Assembly: GCA_022712835.1 (NCBI GenBank)
Contig: JAFLJU010000696.1
Coordinates: 1-31,913, forward strand
Length of the DNA: 31,913 nucleotides
Origin: Desulfobacteraceae bacterium
Lineage (GTDB): Bacteria; Desulfobacterota; Desulfobacteria; Desulfobacterales; Desulfobacteraceae
Direction of reading: 5' to 3'
Shown here: in pieces, positions 23,983-31,913 of the stretch
Layout of the letters: every line of letters starts with the position of its first letter
Position numbering within the stretch: position 1 is the first letter of the stretch
Program-made: the position numbers and the translations under genes
The notes under the pieces: generated by a model
Databases searched by the model: none
The model's input: only the letters and a program-made list of their open reading frames with translations
What the model was told of the DNA's origin: nothing

Positions 23983-25857
23983 TTAGGTGTTGGCTTTCAG
24001 CCAGTTTTCCAGGACAATAAGTTGCCAGATCACCCTGTGGTTGTCCATGGTCTTGGCTTTGTGGGACTCTAGAAGATATTTAATCTGCTCATTCATAAAA
24101 AATTCATTTATCTTAGCATCCTTGGATAAAAGTAGCTCTCTTGCATAGACAAACAAGTCGGTTTCAAACATTTTTTTCAAGGGGGTTGGAAACCCCATTT
24201 TTTTCCTATTGATAATCTGGTGGGGGAGATCATTTTCCACCATTCTTTTTAAAATATATTTATGGGTTGTGTTATGGATCTTGTATTTTGAAGGCATAGC
24301 CGCAGCAAACTCCACCACCCGATGATCCAGGAACGGCACCCGAAGTTCCAGTGCCGGTGCCATACTCATCCTGTCCGCTTTGATCAGCAAATCATCCACC
24401 AGCCATGTTTTGGTATCAAAATACAGCATTTGACTTAAGGGGTCTTTTCCCCTTACCTTAGAAAAAAGGGCCTGGGTGAACTCATCCACCGCCAGATTTT
24501 TGTTTTGAGCAATAAGAGCCTTGAACTCAGGAGAATAAAGTCTTTTTTTCTCACTTTCCCCATGGGTTGAAATCCCTTTGTACCTTTCATTCAATGGCTT
24601 GAGGCATAGTTCAAGATATTTTTTAAACTTTCCATGGGGCAGACAGTCTGCGATCCTGCCCATGGACTTCCCCAAAAGAGGCAATTCAACCAAGGGCCTT
24701 ATTTTTTCCATCACACGATTATAGGTATAAAAATCATATCCCCCAAAAATCTCATCCGCCCCTTCTCCGGACAAAATAACCGTGACATGTTCCTTGGCTT
24801 TTTGTGCGATATAATAGAGTGAAATCGCGGCAGATTCAGTGACTGGCTCATCCATCAATCGAACATAATCCGGCACAAAATCCATAAAATTTTTTGGGGT
24901 CATAAAATATTCATAATGGTCTGTATTATACTGATCAGATACCATTCTTGCATAGTTTGTTTCATTAAAATCCGGACCAAAATCATAGGCAACAGAAAAT
25001 GTTTTTAATGGAGAGTCCATACGCTGGGCCATCAGGGCTGTAATAGCACTTGAATCAATACCACCGCTTAAAAAGACTCCCAAAGGAACATCGCTTCTCA
25101 TTCTTAGGCGGATGGCGTTAGCCAGGCGTTCCTTAAGCCCCTCCATATAAAAGTGAAGGCCCTTGTCTTCTGTATTCTCAAATTCGAGATCCCAGTATTT
25201 ATGGCGGGAAACACATCCCTTTTTCCAGATCATATAATGGCCGGGCAACAAACGTTTGACTCCCTTTAACAGCGTATCTTCACCTGGGACATATCCATAG
25301 CTCATATAAGCATCAATGAGAACGGTCTCTGGTCGAGGCTTTGTCCTAAGCGCCCCGAGAATGGACTTAATCTCGGAGGCGAATAAAAAAGTCTGGCCAT
25401 GGGAATAATAATAAAAAGGTTTGATACCAAGACGGTCCCTGGCCATGAATAGGGTCTTTTTTATTCTGTCCCAAATGGCAAATGCAAACATCCCGTTGAA
25501 GCGAGACAAACAATTTTCCCCCCACCGATCATAAGCTGCAAGGATTACTTCGGTATCTGTACTCGAATCAAAGGTATAACCAAGTGAAATCAGTTCCTTT
25601 TTGATCTCAAGGTAATTGTAGACTTCTCCATTGTGGACAATTACTCTCTGATTTCTCATATCCTCCATGGGCTGAGCCCCTTTTTCCGAAAGATCGAGGA
25701 TACTCAATCGGCGATGCCCAAGTGCAAGACCGTCTTGTTCAGATACCCAATGGCCTTTGCCATCGGGCCCCCGGTTTGCTAAGGTGTCCCTCATCCCAAT
25801 GATACGGGATTCAAGGCTTTTGGATGTTTGGCTTATAATGCCAACGATACCACACAT
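23983..25857 (-). CDS. AsnB-type glutamine amidotransferase (exosortase-system-like)
   Basis: A 624-residue class II amidotransferase resembling asparagine synthetase B. Cys2 is the N-terminal glutaminase nucleophile (MCGIVGI); RGPDG and HNGEVYNY complete the glutaminase site. The synthetase domain has the PP-loop SGGIDSS at 264-270. Within exosortase-linked exopolysaccharide loci, AsnB paralogues of this size are common and are thought to amidate a sugar carboxylate (for example a uronic acid) rather than make asparagine. The surrounding glycosyltransferases support that role, but ordinary asparagine synthesis cannot be excluded from sequence alone. No good ribosome site precedes the ATG, 40 bp after the ligase gene. 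Confidence 0.9.
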   Translation of the reverse strand: MCGIVGIISQTSKSLESRIIGMRDTLANRGPDGKGHWVSEQDGLALGHRRLSILDLSEKGAQPMEDMRNQRVIVHNGEVYNYLEIKKELISLGYTFDSSTDTEVILAAYDRWGENCLSRFNGMFAFAIWDRIKKTLFMARDRLGIKPFYYYSHGQTFLFASEIKSILGALRTKPRPETVLIDAYMSYGYVPGEDTLLKGVKRLLPGHYMIWKKGCVSRHKYWDLEFENTEDKGLHFYMEGLKERLANAIRLRMRSDVPLGVFLSGGIDSSAITALMAQRMDSPLKTFSVAYDFGPDFNETNYARMVSDQYNTDHYEYFMTPKNFMDFVPDYVRLMDEPVTESAAISLYYIAQKAKEHVTVILSGEGADEIFGGYDFYTYNRVMEKIRPLVELPLLGKSMGRIADCLPHGKFKKYLELCLKPLNERYKGISTHGESEKKRLYSPEFKALIAQNKNLAVDEFTQALFSKVRGKDPLSQMLYFDTKTWLVDDLLIKADRMSMAPALELRVPFLDHRVVEFAAAMPSKYKIHNTTHKYILKRMVENDLPHQIINRKKMGFPTPLKKMFETDLFVYARELLLSKDAKINEFFMNEQIKYLLESHKAKTMDNHRVIWQLIVLENWLKANT

Positions 25858-25897
25858 ATGATTAATCTTTTTTTCTGTAGTAAATCATAAAAAAACC

Positions 25898-27127
25898 TCA
25901 GTCAGTCAGCTGATATTGATATTTAATTCGATTTAATGAGGCTGCCACAGCACAGGAAAAATATAAGAATTCATGGTTAGCCTTATTCTGGAATAAGCAA
26001 CAGATTAAAACCCCAAAAAGTCCCATTCTGGCCATGGATGCATAACTGTAGATCTCACTGGCCTGATCGTGATACCGAAAAAACTTAACAAGACGGCCCA
26101 ATGAAATAATTGTCAAAGACATGATCAAATAAAAAATAATAAAACCGAAAAGTCCCTGTTCGGAAAGGATTTGAATATAAGTATTATGGGTTACACGCTC
26201 CCGTCCAAGATATTCCGGAGAAATCTTTTTGAAGTTACCAGGCCCGATCCCAAAAAAAGGATTCTCTTTCCATAATTCAACCGCCTGGGTCCAAATTTCA
26301 AAGCGCCCTGTGGCAGATGCATCTTCCTCATAATTTTGAATTGTTTTCATCCGATCCCAATAGGAATCAGGGACAAATCCAATCCCAAGAGAAAGGGTCA
26401 GCAATAGGACAACTGAAAAATAGATTTTCCTCTTAGACGTCATAAAAATATAAACACCATAGAGCAAAATCGCTAAAAAGGCCTGTCTGGATTCCGTACA
26501 GATAATTCCCACAAAAATAATTCCTGAACTAAAAAGATACAGGTATTTTTTCCAGCCCCCCTGTGCCGATTCCATGAGAAAATAGCCAATGGGCAAAGCC
26601 CATACCAGTCCGGATGCCAATTGGTTGGATCCCACAAGCTGCCCCCCGCCAAATCCCTCAAGCCTTACATTGCCCAAGGCATACTGTTGTATCCCCCAGG
26701 CAGCCAGCAGGGTAATTGAAAAAAGACATGCCTGGTAAAAGAGCCGTACAGTACGGGCATCACTTAAAAGAGTCTTCAGGGTAAGAAAATAGATGGTGAG
26801 TTTCAAAAACAACTGAGTCTTTTCCATGGCATATGCCGTACTCACAAGGGCAAACTGACTTGAGATAAAAAAACTAAAAAGTAATAACAGTATCAGTTTG
26901 GAGAATATATCACTGAAGATGTCAATCCGGCCGTGGTGATACCAAGTGATGAATATAAGAACCAAATTCAAAACCAGTACCATACGATAATTTTCAATAC
27001 CCCATATATATTTTTCCGGATAGACAAAATACATAAAGGTCAATAATTGTACTAAATATATAGGGCCAGACCTGAATGCCTTTACAATCACAAGCGTACA
27101 AAGGCCAAAAAATATCATCAAACGCAT
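25898..27127 (-). CDS. O-antigen ligase / Wzy-like polymerase, possibly exosortase-associated
   Basis: A 409-residue integral membrane protein with about 10-12 hydrophobic helices. The large periplasmic loop shows the Wzy_C/WaaL signature: FEIWTQAVELWKENPFFGIG followed by GNFKK and a VTHNTYIQILSEQGLFGFI segment containing the conserved His. The N-terminus (PEKYIWGIENYRMVLVLN) resembles exosortase-system O-ligases, which have a WGF-like motif there. It would polymerise or transfer the lipid-linked repeat. The start is 1 bp after the preceding GT gene's stop. Confidence 0.85.
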   Translation of the reverse strand: MRLMIFFGLCTLVIVKAFRSGPIYLVQLLTFMYFVYPEKYIWGIENYRMVLVLNLVLIFITWYHHGRIDIFSDIFSKLILLLLFSFFISSQFALVSTAYAMEKTQLFLKLTIYFLTLKTLLSDARTVRLFYQACLFSITLLAAWGIQQYALGNVRLEGFGGGQLVGSNQLASGLVWALPIGYFLMESAQGGWKKYLYLFSSGIIFVGIICTESRQAFLAILLYGVYIFMTSKRKIYFSVVLLLTLSLGIGFVPDSYWDRMKTIQNYEEDASATGRFEIWTQAVELWKENPFFGIGPGNFKKISPEYLGRERVTHNTYIQILSEQGLFGFIIFYLIMSLTIISLGRLVKFFRYHDQASEIYSYASMARMGLFGVLICCLFQNKANHEFLYFSCAVAASLNRIKYQYQLTD

Positions 27128-27128
27128 A

Positions 27129-28256
27129 TTACAGCCCCAGATCTTGTCCGTTAAAAAGATTCAAATAAAGCCTTGAATAAGATGAGACCATGGTTTCAAT
27201 GGAAAATTTGTGTTCCACTTTATTTCTGTTATGGCGCCCCATGGTGTAGGATAGGGCAGTATTATTCAATAGAGCGTTTACCGAGGCCATCATCTGGTCC
27301 ATTGCGTTGAGGGCAACAAGGTATCCCCCCTTGCCGTGTTCTACTAACTCTTTGTTTCCGCCGGTATCAAATGCCACTACTGGCAATTGACAGGCCATGG
27401 CCTCGATAAGGACATTGGATAGCCCCTCACTCTGGGAGGGCAGGACAAAAAGGTCCAAGCTGTTGAGCAATTGAGGTATATCCTCCCGATTGCCCAGCAA
27501 GCGTACACAGGCTGAAATTTTCTTGGATCTGATCAATTTTTCAAGGGAGGGTCTCTCCGGTCCATCCCCTATGATCAATAAAATTGTATCCTTTCTATGG
27601 GTTGAAAAACTATCAATCAATTCCCCTAGTTTTTTCCCATGAACCAGCCTGGACACAGTACCCAAAATCTTCTGCTCCGGTGGGAATCCGTATAATTTAC
27701 GCATGACATTTTTTGAAACAGATTTAAATCTGTTATGGTCCACCCCGTTGAGGATAACGCGGATGGTCTGCCTTGTCCTGTAAAGGTTCTTAATTTCCAT
27801 TTTCACCTCACTGGAAACTGTCAGCAATACAGAAACATGATCAAAAATATACTTCTTGATCCTGAATTTCATATAACGGCCCTGGGCAATCTCTTCAAAA
27901 TGCCGGCCATGCTCCGAATAGATAATATGTTTTATCCGGGCCAGCTTTGCACCCAGATATCCTTCAACCATTGTTGGCCAGTTTCTCAGGTGAACAATAT
28001 CTATTTTTTGTTTTTTAAATATTTTTGCCAGGGCAAAGGGGAGTATGACATCATTTCCTTGTTTTTTATTCAGTTCAATATAGGTAACATTGGTAGCCGT
28101 TACCCTGGACTGAATCCTTCCGCATTGGGTAAGCGAACAGATGGTATGATGAAATTGTTGGGTGTCCATTCCGTTAACAATATTGATCAGACCGTTCTCC
28201 AAGCCGCCAATGTCATCAAAAGAAAATACCACATGACAGATATGAATCCTTCTCAT
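27129..28256 (-). CDS. Family 4 glycosyltransferase, exosortase (XrtA)-associated type
   Basis: A 375-residue GT-B enzyme from the chosen start MRRIHICHVVFSFDDIGG. That start overlaps the previous gene's stop by 4 bp (ATGA); an ATG seven codons upstream is less likely. The N-terminal HVVFSFDDIGGLENGLINIV matches the opening of sugar transferases linked to PEP-CTERM/EpsH1 systems. The donor domain has ILGTVSRLVHGKKLGELID, LLIIGDGPERPSLE and the EX7E motif as SEGLSNVLIEAMACQLPVVA, both glutamates present. It probably extends the repeat unit on the cytoplasmic face. Confidence 0.9.
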   Translation of the reverse strand: MRRIHICHVVFSFDDIGGLENGLINIVNGMDTQQFHHTICSLTQCGRIQSRVTATNVTYIELNKKQGNDVILPFALAKIFKKQKIDIVHLRNWPTMVEGYLGAKLARIKHIIYSEHGRHFEEIAQGRYMKFRIKKYIFDHVSVLLTVSSEVKMEIKNLYRTRQTIRVILNGVDHNRFKSVSKNVMRKLYGFPPEQKILGTVSRLVHGKKLGELIDSFSTHRKDTILLIIGDGPERPSLEKLIRSKKISACVRLLGNREDIPQLLNSLDLFVLPSQSEGLSNVLIEAMACQLPVVAFDTGGNKELVEHGKGGYLVALNAMDQMMASVNALLNNTALSYTMGRHNRNKVEHKFSIETMVSSYSRLYLNLFNGQDLGL

Positions 28257-29599
28257 GGACGATTCTCTTTCAAACATTGATCAAAGAGATTGGCCAGTTT
28301 TATTGTCAATGTCTGTGCATCGTATTTTTTCAGAGCCTTTTTTCCACCCCATTGATCTAATTGTTTTTTTTCATGAGCCTCAATGAGCTTAAAAAGTGTG
28401 GCCTCGATACTATCCAGACTATCAGAGTTCGCAACAAGCCCCAGATTTTCCTCTAGGATAATATCCCGTGTGGCGCCCTTGTCTGCAATGGCTAAAACCG
28501 GTTTACCAACAGCAATATATTCAAAAAGCTTGCCTGGGATCTGAAGCTCAGTACCCTGTTGAAGGATAAGCAAAACATCTGATTGGACAATATAGTTCAG
28601 GGCTTTTTCATGTGGGACAGGTGGTATAAAATGAACCATATCCGAAAGTCCCAGGTTTGATATCTCTTTCTGATGCGTTTCTTTTCTGTTAACCTGTCCC
28701 ACAAACAGGAGCTGGAAATTATCCTTTGATATCTTCCCTGCTTTTTTTAATCTTAAAATCGCATTTAAAAGGAACCCAGGTGACCTATGGCTGTAAACGG
28801 TTCCCACATGGGCCAGGGTGAAGATTGGTCGTTTGCCTGGTTCCTTCTTCCCAAGGTGTTGAAACAGACCCTTTAAATATCCATTACTGATATGAACAAA
28901 CTTATGTTCGATATCACCATAATCTTCAATAAATGCAGCTTTAAGGTTTCGGGTGTTGGCAATAACCGCATCAGCCTTTTTTACCACAAAGGCTTCCATT
29001 TTTTTTTGAATCCACTCAATCCACTTATTTTTTTTCTCATTGTAGGGATTGCGAACCCAAGGATCTCTAAAGTCCACAACAACCGGAAGACGAAATAAAA
29101 GCGAAAGGGAAATTCCGATAAAAAATGAAGTCCATGGATTTCCAGAAGCATATATCACATCAATCTTCTCGCTTCGTATCAACTTGAAACCTTTGATGAC
29201 GGCAAACAAAAACCAGCCGTTCTGTCTGTCTGGAAGACGGAATAGATCTGAGATGAAATTCTTAATACTCTGTAAGATTTTTCTTCTTTCCGGGGAGCTG
29301 TTACTCTCCCCGGATTTATGAAAATCAGAGCTTGGGACAGTTTTAAGCATCTGTCTAAACTTCAAAAAAACCTCAAACGGGTTAAAGTTTCGGGCCCTGT
29401 GAATGGCAATAGAACCATCCAAACTTCCAGTCCCGGAATGGTCCAGATGATAATAGTCTGCATAATCCGACATGCGACAGGTCAATACCACGGGTTGCCA
29501 TCCGCATCCATCCAGATTTGATAAAAATCGAATGTGCCTTTGACAGGCAGCACCGCTTACAGGCGGTATCTGATATGCAATGACCAATACCTTTTTCAA
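28253..29599 (-). CDS. Family 4-like glycosyltransferase with TTG start
   Basis: A 448-residue GT-B protein. The N-terminal domain has IAYQIPPVSGAACQRHIRFL, like WcaI/WbuB-type transferases, and VVDFRDPWVRNPY near residue 175. The donor domain has LAHVGTVYSHRSPGFLLNAI, LLFVGQVN and ELQIPGKLFEYIAVGKPVLA, in which the Glu of KLFEY stands for the second EX7E glutamate. The only plausible start is TTG at 29599, supported by GAGGAT seven bases upstream; an ATG next to it runs into TGA within four codons. Its stop overlaps the start of the next GT4 gene (ATGA). Confidence 0.88.
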   Translation of the reverse strand: MKKVLVIAYQIPPVSGAACQRHIRFLSNLDGCGWQPVVLTCRMSDYADYYHLDHSGTGSLDGSIAIHRARNFNPFEVFLKFRQMLKTVPSSDFHKSGESNSSPERRKILQSIKNFISDLFRLPDRQNGWFLFAVIKGFKLIRSEKIDVIYASGNPWTSFFIGISLSLLFRLPVVVDFRDPWVRNPYNEKKNKWIEWIQKKMEAFVVKKADAVIANTRNLKAAFIEDYGDIEHKFVHISNGYLKGLFQHLGKKEPGKRPIFTLAHVGTVYSHRSPGFLLNAILRLKKAGKISKDNFQLLFVGQVNRKETHQKEISNLGLSDMVHFIPPVPHEKALNYIVQSDVLLILQQGTELQIPGKLFEYIAVGKPVLAIADKGATRDIILEENLGLVANSDSLDSIEATLFKLIEAHEKKQLDQWGGKKALKKYDAQTLTIKLANLFDQCLKENRP

Positions 29600-29684
29600 A
29601 AAATCATCCTCAATAAAGGGGCAAGTTCGATTGTCTAAGCATTTTCATTTTAGGACACCCAATGGAATTGTATCACGAAAAAAT

Positions 29685-30503
29685 TCATATTGTTTTAAAC
29701 TTTGGTTTTTTAAAAAAAAATCTATGCTTTGCAAAAAAATATCCCAACCCCATTAGATGATGAAACGTGGCTGTATTCAGTCTGAACCCCCTTGATATCT
29801 CCTGAGTATGGTGAATGGCAACGGCTCTTGGAGCGTAAACAACCTGCTGCCCGGCCTTCCATATTCTGAGGCAATAGTCCACATCTTCCGGGGCATAGAA
29901 GATTTTTTCATCCAGAAATCCAACTTCACTGAGCAGCTTTTTTTTAAACAACCATACCGCTGAAATCCCATAATCAACGGTCCGGGGCTTGTTTCCTTCC
30001 AGAACAAGCGCCTCCTTTTGTTCCATCCTTCTTAAAAACAAATAACGGACTATTTTCCGTAATACCGTTGGAAATTGGTCTGTCGATTTTTGTAGCTGTC
30101 CGCTGGGATAGATCAATTTTGGTGTCACCAGACCGATGGACCGATCCTGGGTCAAAATCAAAATCAGGGAATCCAGAAGGCCTGGCAAAATCTCCACATC
30201 TGAATCTATAATCGCAATATAATGACCGGTTGCTCTTTTCAGGGCCATATTCCGGGACACAGTGGTACCGTAATTTTTATCCAGCCATATGGGAAAAATG
30301 ATGTTGGAATGGATTCGTTGTAATGCGACAATACACCTCTTGGTATCATCGGTTGAACCGTTGTCCACAATGAATATTTCAGCCCGAAATCCGGTTCCCC
30401 TAATATCTGCCAGAATCGACCTGATACAGCGATCTATATAATCCTGGGAATTCCAGGTCAGAATCACAAAAGAGATACAAGTTGGGTTCATGGCTTTGTT
30501 CAT
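29685..30503 (-). CDS. Family 2 glycosyltransferase (rhamnosyltransferase-like)
   Basis: A 272-residue GT-A enzyme from ATG 30503, which lies 1 bp after the FemAB-like gene's stop (TGAGATG). A TTG 36 bp further upstream would overlap that gene. Motifs: ISFVILTWNSQDYIDRC near 10-25, VDNGSTDD at 46-53, metal-binding DSD at 100-102, and APEDVDYCLRIWKAGQQVVY, the ED acceptor region typical of rhamnosyl-type GT2 enzymes. No membrane helix is present at the C-terminus. About 85 bp of AT-rich gap separates it from the next gene downstream. Confidence 0.9.
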   Translation of the reverse strand: MNKAMNPTCISFVILTWNSQDYIDRCIRSILADIRGTGFRAEIFIVDNGSTDDTKRCIVALQRIHSNIIFPIWLDKNYGTTVSRNMALKRATGHYIAIIDSDVEILPGLLDSLILILTQDRSIGLVTPKLIYPSGQLQKSTDQFPTVLRKIVRYLFLRRMEQKEALVLEGNKPRTVDYGISAVWLFKKKLLSEVGFLDEKIFYAPEDVDYCLRIWKAGQQVVYAPRAVAIHHTQEISRGFRLNTATFHHLMGLGYFFAKHRFFFKKPKFKTI

Positions 30504-30504
30504 C

Positions 30505-31569
30505 TCAAAGGCTAATAAATTTCCGGATATGACTCCCAATCCATGTCATCAATGGGATTGGCATATGTGATAATAAGGTTTCTACATGGGGCCGGTATTT
30601 GGATGGAGATGCTTTTGGAACTACCATGGGACTGTCCCCATGATCCGGATCAAAATCAGCCCAATGGAGAGCCCCAGGTATAGAGCCCCATTGTTTTTTA
30701 AACCGAAATGTACCTTCCCCCGGAGTTGACCGACCAAAATCAAACATTGGATACCCATGTGCTGAGGCAAATTGCAAAAAATTCCAATAGAGAAGCATAT
30801 TTGGATTAAACCGGTTAAACCGTCTCAGGGAAGATGCCCAGGGAATTAAAATTCCATTGGGGTGGCAAAGAATTAACCCGGCAGCTGCCGGAGTACGATC
30901 TGAAAGATAAACCATCCCAATGTGGGCTCTGTTTTTATAGCCTGCCAGAATCTGGTGTATCCATTGCAAAGAATGCACAGGTGATCCCAGGTCCCGCATA
31001 TTTTCCCGAAAAACACCGTAAAATCTGTCTACCAGCTCTATTCCACCCATTCTAAAGATAAGTCCATTCCTCAATGATTTTTTCACCTGACTTCTGACCT
31101 TGGATTGTAACCCAGCCATCAACTCATTTGGATCATAGGACAAAGGCAACAGCATCCGCACTTTTCCCCTGTGTCTGGTTAATTCGGGGTCAATGCCAGC
31201 AAATGGCCTTACCGACCTGATGGTCAGCTTAGGTATTCCAAACTGCCGGGCATGGCCCAGGGCAGATATGACCAGGCGTTTTTCAACATCAGGGGAATCC
31301 GCCAAAATCCCTGCGGCATCACAATAAGGTAGAGAAACAAGACTGCCGTGGGTGCCTGGAACCCCAAGATGGACCAAGGGCAATATACCACAGATTTTTG
31401 TTCCCTTTCTGGCAATGAAATACACGCCTTTAAATCCATAGGCGGTTTCCACTGCATGGCGAAATCCGTATAACTGATAGGCAATTCCCTTAGAATGTCC
31501 CAGCACATAGCTGTCCCATGCATGGCTATCCTTGGGCGTGGCAAGGGTTATTTTAAAGGATGGTATCAT
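30505..31569 (-). CDS. FemAB/GNAT-like protein of the exosortase (PEP-CTERM) system
   Basis: A 354-residue protein with the FemAB-like double acyltransferase fold. The C-terminal half carries YPMFDFGRSTPGEGTFRFKK near 270-290, the FDFGRS signature of exosortase-associated FemAB proteins, followed by QWGSIPGALHW. The N-terminal half contains the substrate-side motif HSKGIAYQLYGFRHAVE. FemAB relatives transfer aminoacyl or other acyl groups; in these loci they may modify the sugar polymer or its anchor. Its ATG overlaps the deacetylase stop by 4 bp (ATGA), and the order deacetylase-FemAB is the one often seen in such loci. Confidence 0.88.
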   Translation of the reverse strand: MIPSFKITLATPKDSHAWDSYVLGHSKGIAYQLYGFRHAVETAYGFKGVYFIARKGTKICGILPLVHLGVPGTHGSLVSLPYCDAAGILADSPDVEKRLVISALGHARQFGIPKLTIRSVRPFAGIDPELTRHRGKVRMLLPLSYDPNELMAGLQSKVRSQVKKSLRNGLIFRMGGIELVDRFYGVFRENMRDLGSPVHSLQWIHQILAGYKNRAHIGMVYLSDRTPAAAGLILCHPNGILIPWASSLRRFNRFNPNMLLYWNFLQFASAHGYPMFDFGRSTPGEGTFRFKKQWGSIPGALHWADFDPDHGDSPMVVPKASPSKYRPHVETLLSHMPIPLMTWIGSHIRKFISL

Positions 31570-31913
31570 GGGTCTATAGACTGAATATGGGCACTGAGGG
31601 TAGTAAACCGATATTGAGAAAAGCCTGTGATAAGGGTTTTTATTTTTTTTCTTGTCCGGTCCAAATTGATATAATGCCTGAATTTAAATCCCCAGGAGGC
31701 CTGGTGAACCCGGGGTTGGCCTGGATCAAATTCCCAGGGATGGGCATAGAAAACAAAGGCTTTTTCCTTTTCAAATACGACATCCATGCCCTGTTTAAAG
31801 AGCTTGAAAGGAAAAAGCCTGAAATACCCCCCCCCACCCAGGGGCAAAGTATAATTTTTAAATTTCAGATTAGATATGGGGATCTCAAAAAAATCCTTGG
31901 CAATCTGATATAC
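31566..31913 (-). CDS. XrtA-system polysaccharide deacetylase, C-terminal part (runs off the window)
   Basis: The frame is open to the right window edge, so the N-terminus is missing; 115 residues are visible. The motif GGGGYFRLFPFKLFKQG, then FYAHPWEFDPGQPRV and FRHYINLDRT, matches the C-terminal region (DUF3473) of polysaccharide deacetylases of exosortase loci, where a GGGYFRLxPY block and FYxHPWExDPxQPR are conserved. The NodB catalytic domain with its metal-binding Asp/His residues would lie upstream of 31913. Such enzymes remove N- or O-acetyl groups from the exported polymer. The first residues visible are VYQIAKDFFEIPISN. Confidence 0.88.
   Translation of the reverse strand, partial: VYQIAKDFFEIPISNLKFKNYTLPLGGGGYFRLFPFKLFKQGMDVVFEKEKAFVFYAHPWEFDPGQPRVHQASWGFKFRHYINLDRTRKKIKTLITGFSQYRFTTLSAHIQSIDP

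Noticed and set aside
23983..25857. Housekeeping asparagine synthetase asnB
   Set aside because: Not excluded, but embedding among glycosyltransferases with tight spacing makes the exopolysaccharide amidotransferase role more likely.

Overview
The window looks like a chromosomal segment of an anaerobic, moderate-GC bacterium, most likely a sulfate-reducing Desulfobacterota (Desulfobacterales-like). I infer this from a serC-serA operon joined to a very large FAD/Fe-S dehydrogenase, the protein style, and a polysaccharide locus carrying exosortase (XrtA/PEP-CTERM)-associated genes. No 16S or other phylogenetic marker is present, so the taxonomy is an inference. I saw no tRNA, rRNA or CRISPR array.

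Region 1 (about 1-9,850, all minus strand) is housekeeping. In transcriptional order it holds a small two-helix membrane protein, prfC (release factor 3), an AT-rich terminator, then a tight serC-serA-dehydrogenase-rsmE run followed by a 53-residue protein and a stand-alone cyclic-nucleotide-binding protein. The 1211-residue dehydrogenase (DUF3683, FAD domain, two 4Fe-4S motifs, CCG domain) lies 18 bp after serA. It could oxidise the 2-hydroxyacid by-product that SerA forms.

Region 2 (about 9,990-15,145, minus strand) is a self-contained operon. It has a sigma70-like promoter, a TetR regulator, an SDR dehydrogenase, a thiamine-diphosphate (ThDP) enzyme resembling benzaldehyde lyase / 2-hydroxyacyl-CoA lyase, a bile acid:sodium symporter family (BASS) carrier, a second SDR and a strong intrinsic terminator. 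It reads as a transport and acyloin/2-hydroxyacyl cleavage pathway for an unknown substrate. It is the best candidate here for an undescribed metabolic system.

Region 3 (about 15,150-20,190) is a plus-strand module of three polysaccharide genes (a divergent GT-B-like protein, a Wzx-type flippase and a GT2) bracketed by genetic debris. On the left are a degenerate group II intron (domain V plus a gutted reverse transcriptase) running into the tail of an IS3-type transposase. On the right are the C-terminal third of a yaaA-like gene and a fragment of a wecB-like UDP-GlcNAc 2-epimerase. An identical 13-bp direct repeat occurs once in each debris zone, 4,200 bp apart.

Region 4 (20,193-31,913, minus strand) is a tightly packed exopolysaccharide operon running off the right edge. 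In transcriptional order it has an XrtA-type polysaccharide deacetylase (partial), FemAB-like, GT2, GT4-like, an XrtA-type GT4, an O-antigen-ligase-like polymerase, an AsnB-type amidotransferase, two more GT4 enzymes and a secreted protein of unknown function. Many junctions are 1-5 bp or ATGA overlaps, implying translational coupling. The exosortase gene, if present, should lie beyond position 31,913.
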